A DNA stretch of 64,000 bases from Schlegelella_A sp036496385 (GTDB taxonomy: Bacteria > Pseudomonadota > Gammaproteobacteria > Burkholderiales > Burkholderiaceae_C): the NCBI GenBank assembly GCA_036496385.1, contig DASXLD010000094.1, positions 1-64,000 on the forward strand, given 5' to 3'. This document shows, piece by piece, positions 8,671-17,089 of the stretch. Position numbers and translations under genes: made by a program. The notes beneath the pieces are model-generated. The model was given only the letters and a program-made list of their open reading frames with translations. It was not told the DNA's origin and searched no databases. How positions within the stretch are numbered: the first letter of the stretch is position 1; every line of letters starts with the position of its first letter.

Positions 8671-10815
8671 TCAGGCTCGCGCGAGCGCGGCCTTCACCGT
8701 CGCGACGACGTTGTCGACCGTGAAGCCGAAGTGCTTGAAGAGCGCGGGCGCCGGCGCCGACTCACCGTAGCGGTCGATGCCGACGACCGCGGCGCAGCCG
8801 TATTTCCACCAGCCGTCGGACACGCCCATCTCGACCGCGATCCGCGGCACGCCGGGCGGCAGCACCGCGCGCTTCCAGGCATCGCTCTGGCGGTCGAAAA
8901 CCGTCGTCGACGGCATCGAGACGACCCGCACCGGAATGCAGCCGTTCTCGGGCAGCGCGAGCTGCTGTTGCGCGTTGAGCGCGAGCGAGACTTCCGAGCC
9001 GGTGGCGACGATCACCGCGCGCGGCTTGGCGCGCAGGCCGACCTCGCCCGGTTCGGCGAGCACGTACGCGCCCTTGGCGATCTCGGCGAGCGCGCCGGCC
9101 GGTGCCTCGGCATCGAATGCCGGCTTTGGCGCGTACGGCAGGTTGTGGCGCGACAGCAGCAGCGCGCTCGGCCGCTCGCGGCTCTCGATCGCCGCCGTCC
9201 ACGCCACCAGCGTCTCGACCGTGTCGCACGGCCGCCAGACGTCGAGGTTCGGGATCAGGCGCAGCGACGCCGCGTGCTCGATCGACTGGTGCGTCGGTCC
9301 GTCCTCGCCGAGGCCGATCGAGTCGTGGGTGAAGACGTGGACGACGCGTTGCCCCATCAGCGCCGCCATGCGGATCGCGTTCCTGCTGTAGTCGCTGAAG
9401 GTGAGGAAGGTGCCGCCGTACGGAATGAAGCCGCCGTGCAGCGCGACGCCGTTCATGATCGCCGCCATGCCGAACTCGCGCACGCCGTAGTTGATGTGGC
9501 GGCCGCGCCGGCCCAGGGTGTCCTGGACGATGGTGCCGTCGCTCGCGAAACGAAGCGGCGGCGTATGGCTGGTGTTGGTGAAGTTCGATCCGGTCAGGTC
9601 GGCGCTGCCGCCGAGCAGCTCGGGCAGCGCCTCGGTGAACGCCTCGAGGACGATCTGGCTCGCTTTCCGGCTCGCGACCGTGTCGGCCTTGCCGTGCGCC
9701 GCGGCCGCGGTCGCGTCGACGACGTCGCGCCAGCGCGCCGGCAGCTCGCCCGCCATCCGCCGCGTGTATTCGGCGGCGAGCGCGGGATGCGCTGCCGCGT
9801 AGGCGTCGAACGCGGCCCGCCAGGACCTCTCCGCGGCCTCGCCGCTCGAGGCTCCGTCCCATGCGGCGTACGCCTCGTCGGGCAGCACGAACGGCGGGTG
9901 CGACCAGCCGAGCGCGTCGCGCGTCGCCTGCACTTCGGCCGCGCCGAGCGCTTCGCCGTGCGCCTTTGCGGTCCCGGCGCGCGTCGGCGCACCCTTGCCG
10001 ATCGTCGTCTTGCAGCAGATCAGCGTCGGCTTGCCGCGGTTGCGGCGCGCCTTCACGATCGCCGCGTCGACCGCATCGACATCGTGGCCGCCGACACCGG
10101 CGATGACGTGCCAGCCATAGGCCTCGAAGCGCTTGGGCGTGTCGTCGACGAACCATGGCGCGACGGCGCCGTCGATCGAGATCCCGTTGTCGTCGTAGAC
10201 CGCGATCAGCTTGTCGAGCTTCCAGGCGCCGGCGAGCGCGCTTGCTTCGTGGCTGATCCCTTCCATCAGGCAGCCGTCGCCGAAGAACACGTAGGTGTGG
10301 TGGTCGACGACCGTGTGGCCGTCGCGGTTGAACTCGGCGGCGAGAAGCTTTTCGGCGAGCGCCATCCCGACCGCGTTGGTGAGGCCCTGGCCGAGCGGGC
10401 CGGTCGTCGTCTCGACGCCGGGGGTGATGGCGAACTCGGGATGGCCGGGTGTCTTGCTGTGCAGCTGGCGGAAGTTGCGCAACTCGGAGAGCGCGAGGTC
10501 GTAGCCGGTCAGATGCAGCAGCGAATAGAGCAGCATCGAGCCGTGGCCGTTCGAGAGGACGAAGCGATCGCGCCCGGGCCAGCGCGGATTCTTGGGGTTG
10601 TGACGCAGGTGCCGGCCCCAGAGCGCAACGGCGATCTCGGCCATCCCCATCGGTGCACCCGGATGGCCGGAGTTGGCCTGCTGGACGGCGTCCATCGACA
10701 GCGCCCGGATCGCGTTGGCCATCAGCGCCGTCGGCCGCGACCGGTCGACCGCCTCGCGATCGCGTGTCCCCGATCGTTGCGCGCTCTGGCTCTCCGGGAA
10801 AACGATCGCAGCCAT
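8671..10815 (-). CDS. tkt: Transketolase
   Basis: 714 residues. A thiamine-diphosphate enzyme of the pentose phosphate/Calvin pathways that moves two-carbon units between sugar phosphates. Visible motifs: substrate-binding SGHPGAPMGMA, ThDP/metal GDGCLMEGISHEA ending in DDN, the Pyr-domain GVREFGMAAIMNG, and the transketolase signature GEDGPTHQ. ATG 10815 gives a roughly 30-residue N-terminal extension before RPTALMANAIRALSMDAVQ; an in-frame start 12 codons further upstream is also open. Head of the tkt-gap operon and divergent from speD. A TAAAAT hexamer at 10855-10850 (minus strand) is a possible -10. Confidence 0.97.
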   Translation of the reverse strand: MAAIVFPESQSAQRSGTRDREAVDRSRPTALMANAIRALSMDAVQQANSGHPGAPMGMAEIAVALWGRHLRHNPKNPRWPGRDRFVLSNGHGSMLLYSLLHLTGYDLALSELRNFRQLHSKTPGHPEFAITPGVETTTGPLGQGLTNAVGMALAEKLLAAEFNRDGHTVVDHHTYVFFGDGCLMEGISHEASALAGAWKLDKLIAVYDDNGISIDGAVAPWFVDDTPKRFEAYGWHVIAGVGGHDVDAVDAAIVKARRNRGKPTLICCKTTIGKGAPTRAGTAKAHGEALGAAEVQATRDALGWSHPPFVLPDEAYAAWDGASSGEAAERSWRAAFDAYAAAHPALAAEYTRRMAGELPARWRDVVDATAAAAHGKADTVASRKASQIVLEAFTEALPELLGGSADLTGSNFTNTSHTPPLRFASDGTIVQDTLGRRGRHINYGVREFGMAAIMNGVALHGGFIPYGGTFLTFSDYSRNAIRMAALMGQRVVHVFTHDSIGLGEDGPTHQSIEHAASLRLIPNLDVWRPCDTVETLVAWTAAIESRERPSALLLSRHNLPYAPKPAFDAEAPAGALAEIAKGAYVLAEPGEVGLRAKPRAVIVATGSEVSLALNAQQQLALPENGCIPVRVVSMPSTTVFDRQSDAWKRAVLPPGVPRIAVEMGVSDGWWKYGCAAVVGIDRYGESAPAPALFKHFGFTVDNVVATVKAALARA

Positions 10816-10884
10816 GAGAAAAGGGTCCGTTCGGCGAGGGGAGCTTGCCATTTTAAAGGGCGCGGCCGAGGCCGAGCCGCCGTC

Positions 10885-10890
10885 GATAAT
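10885..10890 (+). promoter_or_regulatory. Candidate -10 element directly before speD
   Basis: GATAAT ends 6 bases before the speD ATG. Transcription would begin at or beside the start codon, implying a leaderless mRNA. No Shine-Dalgarno sequence is visible between the hexamer and the ATG. Confidence 0.4.
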
Positions 10891-10896
10891 CGCTCC

Positions 10897-11304
10897 ATGC
10901 AAGGCCTGCATCTGACCGCCGACCTGCGCGGTTGCGCGGCAGCGAGCGGCGTGATGACCGCTCCGGCAGCGCTGCGATCGACCTGCCTCGCCGCCGTCGC
11001 CGCGGCCGGGCTCACTCCGGTTGGCGAGCTGTTCCACCGCTTCATGCCTGCCGCGCGCAGCGGTGTCGCCACCGCGCCGTCGGGGATCACCGGCGTCGTC
11101 CTGCTCGCCGAATCGCATCTCGCCGTCCACACCTGGCCCGAGCTCGGCGCGGCGACGCTCGACGTCTACGTCTGCAACCTCGGCGCCGACAATTCGGCGC
11201 GCGCCGAGGCGCTGCTGGCGGCGCTGGTCAGCGCATTCGCGCCGGCGTCGGTCGAGCGCCATGCGCTGCAGCGCGGCGCCGCGCCGATCGCGGCGGCGTC
11301 GTGA
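10897..11304 (+). CDS. speD: S-adenosylmethionine decarboxylase proenzyme
   Basis: 135-residue prokaryotic class AdoMetDC (SpeH-like short form). It self-cleaves to create a pyruvoyl cofactor and makes decarboxylated AdoMet, the aminopropyl donor for spermidine. The cleavage site is Glu-Ser in LLAESHLAVHTWPE, giving pyruvoyl from S73. The catalytic Cys lies in LDVYVCNLG. It is not followed by speE; the only spermidine-synthase-like gene in the window is the membrane form at 43926-45515. murU starts 16 bases downstream, so the two are probably cotranscribed. Confidence 0.95.
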   Translation: MQGLHLTADLRGCAAASGVMTAPAALRSTCLAAVAAAGLTPVGELFHRFMPAARSGVATAPSGITGVVLLAESHLAVHTWPELGAATLDVYVCNLGADNSARAEALLAALVSAFAPASVERHALQRGAAPIAAAS

Positions 11305-11320
11305 GCCGGGTCGCGCCGCG

Positions 11321-12019
11321 TTGAAGGCGATCGTCCTCGCCGCCGGCCGCGGCAAGCGCATGCGGCCGCTTTCCGACGCTTGCCCGAAGCCGCTGCTGGA
11401 AGTGCACGGCAAGCGCCTGATCGAATGGCATCTTGAAGCGCTCGCTCGCGGCGGCGTGCGCGAGATCGTCGTCAACACCGACTGGCTCGAGGAGCAGATC
11501 GTCGCGACGCTCGGCGACGGCGCGCGCTGGGGCGTCGCGATCACGTACTCGCGCGAGGGTCGCGATCACGGCGGCGCGCTCGAGACCGCGGGCGGCATCG
11601 CCAAAGCCGCGCGGTTCCTCGGCGACGCCTTCTGGATCGTCTCGGCCGACGTCTGGGCGCCCGACTTCCGCTTCGACGCCGAGGCGGCAAGTCGCTTCGT
11701 CGCGAGCGGTCGCCTCGCCCACGTCTGGCTCGTGCCCAACCCGGTTTTTCATCCGAACGGCGACTTCGGCCTCGATGCCGACGGCCTCGGCCTCGCCGAC
11801 GGCACCGGCCCCGACGGCCGGCGCTGGACCTACGCGAACATCGCCCTCGCGCGCGCCGAGATGTTCGCCGGCATCGCGCCGGGATCGCACGCGCCGCTCG
11901 CGCCGTTGCTCTACGCCGGCATGCGCGAGCGCCGCGTCGGCGCCGAGATCTATCGCGGGCGCTGGGAGAACGTCGGCACGCCCGAGCAGCTCGCTGCGCT
12001 CATCGCGGCGCCGCGCTGA
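11321..12019 (+). CDS. murU: N-acetylmuramate alpha-1-phosphate uridylyltransferase
   Basis: 232-residue nucleotidyltransferase. It converts MurNAc alpha-1-phosphate to UDP-MurNAc in the peptidoglycan recycling route that bypasses fosfomycin-sensitive de novo synthesis. The protein opens with the signature LAAGRGKRMRPLSDACPKPLL, has the metal-binding SADVW, and ends ENVGTPEQL. A TTG at 11321 is the only start that places the beta strand KAIVLAAG at the true N-terminus. The partner kinase amgK is not in the window. A strong hairpin follows the stop. A general NDP-sugar pyrophosphorylase is the alternative, but length and motifs favour MurU. Confidence 0.85.
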   Translation: MKAIVLAAGRGKRMRPLSDACPKPLLEVHGKRLIEWHLEALARGGVREIVVNTDWLEEQIVATLGDGARWGVAITYSREGRDHGGALETAGGIAKAARFLGDAFWIVSADVWAPDFRFDAEAASRFVASGRLAHVWLVPNPVFHPNGDFGLDADGLGLADGTGPDGRRWTYANIALARAEMFAGIAPGSHAPLAPLLYAGMRERRVGAEIYRGRWENVGTPEQLAALIAAPR

Positions 12020-12030
12020 GCACGACCGCG

Positions 12031-12067
12031 GACGCGATCACGCCGCCAGCGGCAAAGTGATCGCGTC
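12031..12067. terminator. Strong nested hairpin at a convergent gene junction
   Basis: An 11-bp perfect stem (GACGCGATCAC at 12031-12041 with GTGATCGCGTC at 12057-12067) encloses an inner 5-bp GCCGC/GCGGC stem. It lies between the murU stop and the 3' end of the convergent aldo/keto reductase gene and includes the latter's stop codon. There is no U-tract, so it may act as a terminator or an mRNA 3'-end stabiliser. Confidence 0.6.
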
Positions 12068-13024
12068 GATGCGCGCGAGCACTTCCGGCGTCAGCTTGGC
12101 GATCACGTCGACCGCCGCGAGATTGGCGCGCAGCTGGCCGACGTTCGAGGCGCCGGTGATCACGGTCGAGACGCGCGGGTTCTTCGCCGCCCACGCGATC
12201 GCGAGTTGGGCGACGGTGACGCCGAGCTCCGCGGCGACGCCTTCGAGGCTGGCGACGGCGGCGTTCTTCGCTTCGTCGGTCAGCCCCTTGGCGAGCCAGC
12301 CCATGTTCTCGAGCGCCCCGCGGCTGCCGGGCGGGATGCCGTGCTTGTACTTGCCGGTGAGCAGGCCGCTCGCGAGCGGGCTCCACGTCGTCAGCCCGAG
12401 GCCGATGTCGTCGTAGAGGCGCGCGTATTCCTGCTCGACGCGCTTGCGGTGGAAGAGGTGGTACTGCGGCTGCTCCATCACCGGCTTGTGCAAATGGTGG
12501 CGATCGGCGATGTCCCACGCGGCGCGGATGTCGGCCGCGCTCCACTCGCTCGTTCCCCAATAGAGCGCCTTGCCGCGCGTGATCATGTCGCTCATCGCCC
12601 AGACCGTCTCCTCGATCGGCGTGTGCGGATCGGGCCGGTGGCACAAGACGAGGTCGATGAAGTCGAGTTGCATGCGCGCGAGCGAGCCGTCGATCGCCTG
12701 CGTCAGGTACTTGCGGTTGAGGGTGTCCATCCGGTTCGTCGTGTTGCCTTCGCGCTCGAGGCCCCAGAAGAACTTGGTCGAGACGATGTAGTTCGGGCGC
12801 GGCCACTTCAAGGCCTTGATCGCCTCGCCCATCACGACCTCGCTCTGGCCGCGCGCGTACACCTCGGCGTTGTCGAAGAAGTTGACGCCCGCGTCCATCG
12901 CGACGGCGAGCATCTCCTTGGCCGCGGCGACGTCGACCTGCGTGTGGTACGTGATCCACGAGCCGAGCGAGAGCTCGCTCACCCGAAGTCCGCTCGCGCC
13001 GAGGCGCCGGTATTGCATGGGCAT
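12038..13024 (-). CDS. Aldo/keto reductase, potassium-channel beta-subunit (Kvbeta/YghZ-like) family
   Basis: A 328-residue NADPH-dependent (beta/alpha)8-barrel oxidoreductase. The catalytic tetrad is present: D51 and Y56 (FFDNAEVYARGQSE), K84 (STKFF) and H129 (LVLCHRPD). The C-terminal NADP-binding motif is VITGASNVGQL. The sequence MQYRRLGASGLRVSELSLG and the loop WGTSEWSAADI match the Kvbeta-like AKR6/AKR14 group, which reduces aldehydes such as methylglyoxal. The substrate cannot be read from sequence. Start ATG 13024, with a second ATG two codons later. Confidence 0.92.
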   Translation of the reverse strand: MPMQYRRLGASGLRVSELSLGSWITYHTQVDVAAAKEMLAVAMDAGVNFFDNAEVYARGQSEVVMGEAIKALKWPRPNYIVSTKFFWGLEREGNTTNRMDTLNRKYLTQAIDGSLARMQLDFIDLVLCHRPDPHTPIEETVWAMSDMITRGKALYWGTSEWSAADIRAAWDIADRHHLHKPVMEQPQYHLFHRKRVEQEYARLYDDIGLGLTTWSPLASGLLTGKYKHGIPPGSRGALENMGWLAKGLTDEAKNAAVASLEGVAAELGVTVAQLAIAWAAKNPRVSTVITGASNVGQLRANLAAVDVIAKLTPEVLARIDAITLPLAA

Positions 13025-13107
13025 GGCAGTCCGCGAAGAAGGAAGGAGCCGGCGAGGGTAGCCGAAGCCGATCGGCCCTGCCCCGGCCCGGTTTCGCCGC
13101 CGGCCGC

Positions 13108-13113
13108 TACAGT
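13108..13113 (+). promoter_or_regulatory. Candidate -10 element directly before pepP
   Basis: TACAGT ends 5 bases before the pepP ATG and there is no Shine-Dalgarno sequence in the gap. As with speD, this would produce a leaderless transcript. Confidence 0.35.
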
Positions 13114-13118
13114 GCTGC

Positions 13119-14513
13119 ATGACCCAGGACATCTTGCCGTTCGTCGCTCGCCGCAACCGCATCGCCGAGGCCCTGCGCGCGGCCGGCGGCGGCGTCGCCA
13201 TCGTGCCGACCGCGCCCGAGCGCCAGCGCAACAGCGACAACGACCATCCGTATCGGCACGGCAGCGACTTCCACTACCTGACCGGATTCGGCGAGCCGAG
13301 CGCCTGGCTGTTCGTGTTCGACGATGGCCGCTCGACGCTCGTCTGCCGGCCGAAGGACCCCGAGCGCGAGCTCTGGGACGGCATCCGTCTCGGCCCCGAC
13401 GCTGCGCCCGCGGTGCTCGGCGTCGACGCCGCAGCGTCGCTCGACGCGCTCGACGAGACGGCGGTCGCGAGCCTGACCGATCGGGCTGCGGTCTGGTGGA
13501 GCTTCGACACCCCGGGCCTCGGCGAGCGCATCGGCGGCTGGCTCGAGCGCATCCGCGCAAAGAGCCGCGACGGTGCCGAGGCGCCGACTGCGCAGCGCGA
13601 CCTCGCGCCGCTGTTGGCCGAGATGCGCCTGCGCAAGGACGCCGGCGAGCTGGCGACGATGCGCCGCGCTGCCGCGATCAGCGCCGGCGCGCACGCGCGC
13701 GCCATGCGCTTTTGCGCGGCGCGCTTTCGCGCCGATCCGGCGACGGCGATCGCCGAGTACGAGATCGAGGCCGAGCTGCTGCACGAGTTCCGCCGCTCGG
13801 GCGCGGAGGGGCCGGCGTATACGTCGATCGTCGCCGCCGGCAGCAACGCCTGCATCCTCCACTACCTGCCGGGTCCGACGCGGCTGAAGGCGGGCGAGCT
13901 GTGCCTGGTCGACGCCGGTGCCGAGCTCGACGGCTACGCGAGCGACGTCACGCGCACCTTCCCGGCCGACGGCCGCTTCAGCGCGGCGCAGCGCGAGCTG
14001 TACGAGATCGTCGAAGCGGCGCAGCGCGCCGCCGTTGCCGCGACGAAGCCGGGGGCGCGCCTGCGCGACGCCCACGCTGCCGCGGTGCGCGTCCTCGCGC
14101 AAGGGATGCTCGACACCGGCCTGCTCGACCGCAGCGTCGTCGGCGATCTCGACGCCGTCATCGAATCGGCGGCCTATCGCAAGTTCTACATGCACGGCAC
14201 CGGCCACTGGATCGGCCGCGACGTCCACGACGTCGGCGATTACCAGGCGGCCGGCGAAGCGCCCGTCGCGCAGCCCGACTGGCTCGGCAGCACCGTCGTC
14301 AAGAAGCCGTCGCGCAAGCTCGAGCCCGGCATGGTCGTGACGATCGAGCCGGGCCTCTACGTGCGACCGGGCGAAGGCGTTCCGGAACGGTTCTGGAACA
14401 TCGGCATCCGGATCGAGGACGACGCCGTCGTCACCGCCGACGGCTGCGAGCTCATCAGCCGCGGCGTTCCGGTCGCGGCGGCCGAGATCGAAGCGCTGAT
14501 GCGCGCCGCCTGA
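13119..14513 (+). CDS. pepP: Xaa-Pro aminopeptidase
   Basis: 464-residue dimetal (Mn) M24B peptidase that removes N-terminal residues preceding proline. It has an N-terminal AMP_N domain (about 5-135) and a C-terminal pita-bread fold. Metal ligands: D265 and D276 in LVDAGAELDGYASDVTRTFP, a His in HGTGHWIGRDVHDVG, a Glu in TIEPGLYV and a Glu in GIRIEDD. In many betaproteobacteria pepP sits beside ubiH; here ubiH is 35 kb away. The MFS gene starts 32 bases downstream. Confidence 0.96.
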   Translation: MTQDILPFVARRNRIAEALRAAGGGVAIVPTAPERQRNSDNDHPYRHGSDFHYLTGFGEPSAWLFVFDDGRSTLVCRPKDPERELWDGIRLGPDAAPAVLGVDAAASLDALDETAVASLTDRAAVWWSFDTPGLGERIGGWLERIRAKSRDGAEAPTAQRDLAPLLAEMRLRKDAGELATMRRAAAISAGAHARAMRFCAARFRADPATAIAEYEIEAELLHEFRRSGAEGPAYTSIVAAGSNACILHYLPGPTRLKAGELCLVDAGAELDGYASDVTRTFPADGRFSAAQRELYEIVEAAQRAAVAATKPGARLRDAHAAAVRVLAQGMLDTGLLDRSVVGDLDAVIESAAYRKFYMHGTGHWIGRDVHDVGDYQAAGEAPVAQPDWLGSTVVKKPSRKLEPGMVVTIEPGLYVRPGEGVPERFWNIGIRIEDDAVVTADGCELISRGVPVAAAEIEALMRAA

Positions 14514-14544
14514 ACGGCGCCGCCGCTCGCAGCGCCAGCGGCAC

Positions 14545-15720
14545 GTGCCGGTCTTTCTCGTCTTCGCCGCGTGCGCATTCGCGAGCGGCTTCGCGCTGCG
14601 TCTGGCCGATCCGATCGTGCTGCCGGTCGCGGCCCACTTCGCGGTCACGCCAGCGTCGGCGGCGATGCTCAACACCGCCTTCGCGCTGCCGTACGCGCTT
14701 GCGCAGCCCTTTCTCGGTCCCATCGGCGACCGCTTCGGCAAGCCTCGCTGCATCCAGGTCTGCGTCGCCGGGCTTGCGGCGATGCTGCTCCTCGGCGCGT
14801 TCGCGCCGAGCTTCGCGCTGCTGCTCGCGACGCGCGTCGGCGCCGGCATCTTCGCCGGCGGCCTGATCCCGCTCGTCATCGCCGGCATCGGCGACCGCTT
14901 CGACATGAGCGAGCGCCAGGTGATGATCGGCCGGATGCTGTTCGCGATCATCTCGGGGCAGATGCTCGGCTCGATCGTCTCGGGCTTCGCCAACGACGCG
15001 TTCGGCTGGCACAGCGCGCTCGTCATCGGCGCTGCGGTCGGCGCGATCGCGGCGGCCGTCGCGTGGCTCGGCATGCCGGCGGGAACGAGCGCAGCAGCGA
15101 GCCGCGACAGCGGCTCGTTCGCCGAGCTCTACGGCCGCGTCCTCGCCAATCCGAAGGCGCTCTGGCTGATCGGCGGCGTCGCGGTCGAGGGCGCGTTCTT
15201 CTACGGCCTGTTTCCCTACATGGGCGAGCTGCTGCTCGCGACGGCGCGGCCTGCGGGCGGTTCGATCGCCGGCACCACCGGGCTCGTCCTCGGTGCGTTC
15301 GGCATCGGCGGCCTGCTCTACGCGGCGAGCGTGCGCGCCTTCCTGCGCGCGCTCGGCATGCGCCGGATGTGCCTGGTCGGATCGGCAACAGCGGCGGCGT
15401 CATATGCGGCGCTCGCGTTCGCGCCGACGTCGTGGCTCGCCGCCCTCGCCATGTTCGTCGCCGGCGTCAGCTTCTACATGATGCACAACTCGATGCAGAC
15501 CGAAGCGACCGAGCTCGCGCCGTCGGCGCGCGGCTCGGCGGTCGCGCTCTTCGCGTGCGGCTTCTTCGTCGGCCAGGGGCTCGGGCCGCTCGTCTTCGGC
15601 GCGCTGCTGCACGGCTTCGGGCCTCGGCCGGCGCTCGTCGTCGTCGCTGCGGTGATCGTTGTCCTCGGTCGCGTCATCGTTGCCCGCGTGATCGCGCGCC
15701 CGCCGATGGCGCATGGTTGA
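14545..15720 (+). CDS. MFS transporter
   Basis: 391 residues with about 12 hydrophobic segments. The major-facilitator loop 2-3 motif appears as GPIGDRFGKPR and a second copy as GIGDRFD. The GTG start at 14545 yields PVFLVFAACAFASGF as the first membrane helix with almost no cytoplasmic extension, so a slightly earlier non-ATG start cannot be excluded. The substrate is not recognisable; the architecture resembles arabinose/multidrug-type efflux carriers. It follows pepP by 32 bases and ends with a -TTGACGG- context before the ketosynthase gene. Confidence 0.88.
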   Translation: MPVFLVFAACAFASGFALRLADPIVLPVAAHFAVTPASAAMLNTAFALPYALAQPFLGPIGDRFGKPRCIQVCVAGLAAMLLLGAFAPSFALLLATRVGAGIFAGGLIPLVIAGIGDRFDMSERQVMIGRMLFAIISGQMLGSIVSGFANDAFGWHSALVIGAAVGAIAAAVAWLGMPAGTSAAASRDSGSFAELYGRVLANPKALWLIGGVAVEGAFFYGLFPYMGELLLATARPAGGSIAGTTGLVLGAFGIGGLLYAASVRAFLRALGMRRMCLVGSATAAASYAALAFAPTSWLAALAMFVAGVSFYMMHNSMQTEATELAPSARGSAVALFACGFFVGQGLGPLVFGALLHGFGPRPALVVVAAVIVVLGRVIVARVIARPPMAHG

Positions 15721-15859
15721 CGGCACGCGCCCGACGCGCGGCGCGTCACCGAGGGCGCGGCCCCTCCTCAGCTGGCGCAGCACGCCGTTTGCCCTGTACG
15801 CGGGCGGCCTGCACCTGATGCAGCGCCACGATAATCAGCAGCCATTCTCGCCAGCCGCC

Positions 15860-17089
15860 GTGCCTGCTCAGATCGCTCCGCTCCGCATCGCCGCCTACAC
15901 CGTGACCAGCGCGGCCGGGCTCGGCAAGGGCGCCCTCCTCGCGGCGCTGCGCGACGGCCGCAGCGCCTTGACGCCGAACGACTTCGGCCCGGCACCGCTC
16001 GCGACCTGGATCGGCCGCGTCGCCAGCCTCGAATCGTCGCCGCTGCCACGGCAGCTGGCGGCGTGGGAATGCCGCAACGACCGCCTTGCCTGGCTCGGCT
16101 TGCAGGGCGACGGCTTCATCGATGCCGTCCACGCCGCGCGCGAGCGTCATGGCGCGGCGCGCGTGGCCGTCGTCCTCGGCACCTCGACATCGAGCATCGG
16201 CGCGACCGAGGCGGCGTATCGGGCGCTCGACGCCGACGGCCGTTTCCCGGCCGACAACTGCAATCCGCTCGTCCACACGCCGCATTCGCTCGCCAACTTC
16301 GTCGCCGCGGCGCTCGCCCTCGAAGGGCCGTGCGTCACCGTCTCGACCGCGTGCTCGTCGAGCGCCAAGGTGTTCGCGGCCGCCGAACGCATGCTGCGGC
16401 TTCACCTCGTCGACGCTGCGGTCGTCGGCGGCGTCGACACGTTGTGCGGCAGCGTCCTGTTCGGCTTCAACGCGCTGCAGCTCGTCTCGCCGGAACCGTG
16501 CCGGCCGTTCGATGCCGAGCGCAGCGGCATCAGCATCGGCGAGGCGGCGGGCTTTGCTCTTCTCGAGCGGCACCGCGGCAGCGACGACCACGGCGACGCG
16601 CCGCTGCTGCTCGGCTACGGCGAGTCGAGCGACGCCCACCACATGTCGACACCGCATCCCGAGGGCGTCGGTGCCGAGCGCGCGCTCGACGACGCGCTCG
16701 CTCGCGCCGGCATCGACGCCGCCGCAGTCGACCACATCAACCTGCACGGCACGGCGAGCGCGAAGAACGACGAGGTCGAGGCAGCGCTCGTGGCGCGGCG
16801 CTTTCCGGCGTCGACGCACGCGAGCTCGACCAAGGGCGTCACCGGCCACACGCTCGGCGCCGCCGGCGTCGTCGAGGCGGCGGTGGCGCTGCTCGCGATC
16901 GAGCACGGCTGGAAGCCGGGGATTGCCAACACCCGCGTCCTCGACCCGGCGTGCGGACCGCAGCTGCGCACCGCGGGCGCCGCCGGTCGCGTCCGTGTCG
17001 CGCTCAGCAACTCGTTCGGCTTCGGCGGCAACAACTGCGTCCTCGCGTTCGGCGACGCCGGCGTCGCCGACGCAGCCGCGCGCGCATGA
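15860..17089 (+). CDS. Beta-ketoacyl-[acyl-carrier-protein] synthase (FabB/F-like, aryl-polyene-type)
   Basis: Condensing enzyme: decarboxylative Claisen condensation on an ACP-bound acyl chain. The Cys-His-His triad is intact: C165 (VSTACSSSAK), H296 (NLHGTASAKND) and H330 (KGVTGHTLGAAG, with K325). It ends with the thiolase-fold motif SNSFGFGGNN. GTG 15860 is chosen because homologues begin close to LRIAAYTVTSAAG; ATG 15818 would add 14 residues without domain sequence. It overlaps the next gene by 4 bases. Neighbours (chain-length factor, halogenase-like flavoprotein) point to a polyene or other specialised fatty-acyl product rather than housekeeping lipid synthesis. Confidence 0.88.
   Translation: MPAQIAPLRIAAYTVTSAAGLGKGALLAALRDGRSALTPNDFGPAPLATWIGRVASLESSPLPRQLAAWECRNDRLAWLGLQGDGFIDAVHAARERHGAARVAVVLGTSTSSIGATEAAYRALDADGRFPADNCNPLVHTPHSLANFVAAALALEGPCVTVSTACSSSAKVFAAAERMLRLHLVDAAVVGGVDTLCGSVLFGFNALQLVSPEPCRPFDAERSGISIGEAAGFALLERHRGSDDHGDAPLLLGYGESSDAHHMSTPHPEGVGAERALDDALARAGIDAAAVDHINLHGTASAKNDEVEAALVARRFPASTHASSTKGVTGHTLGAAGVVEAAVALLAIEHGWKPGIANTRVLDPACGPQLRTAGAAGRVRVALSNSFGFGGNNCVLAFGDAGVADAAARA

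Noticed and set aside
10897..11304. speD and the spermidine-synthase-like gene as one operon
   Set aside because: They are over 30 kb apart. Only a metabolic link via decarboxylated AdoMet is possible.
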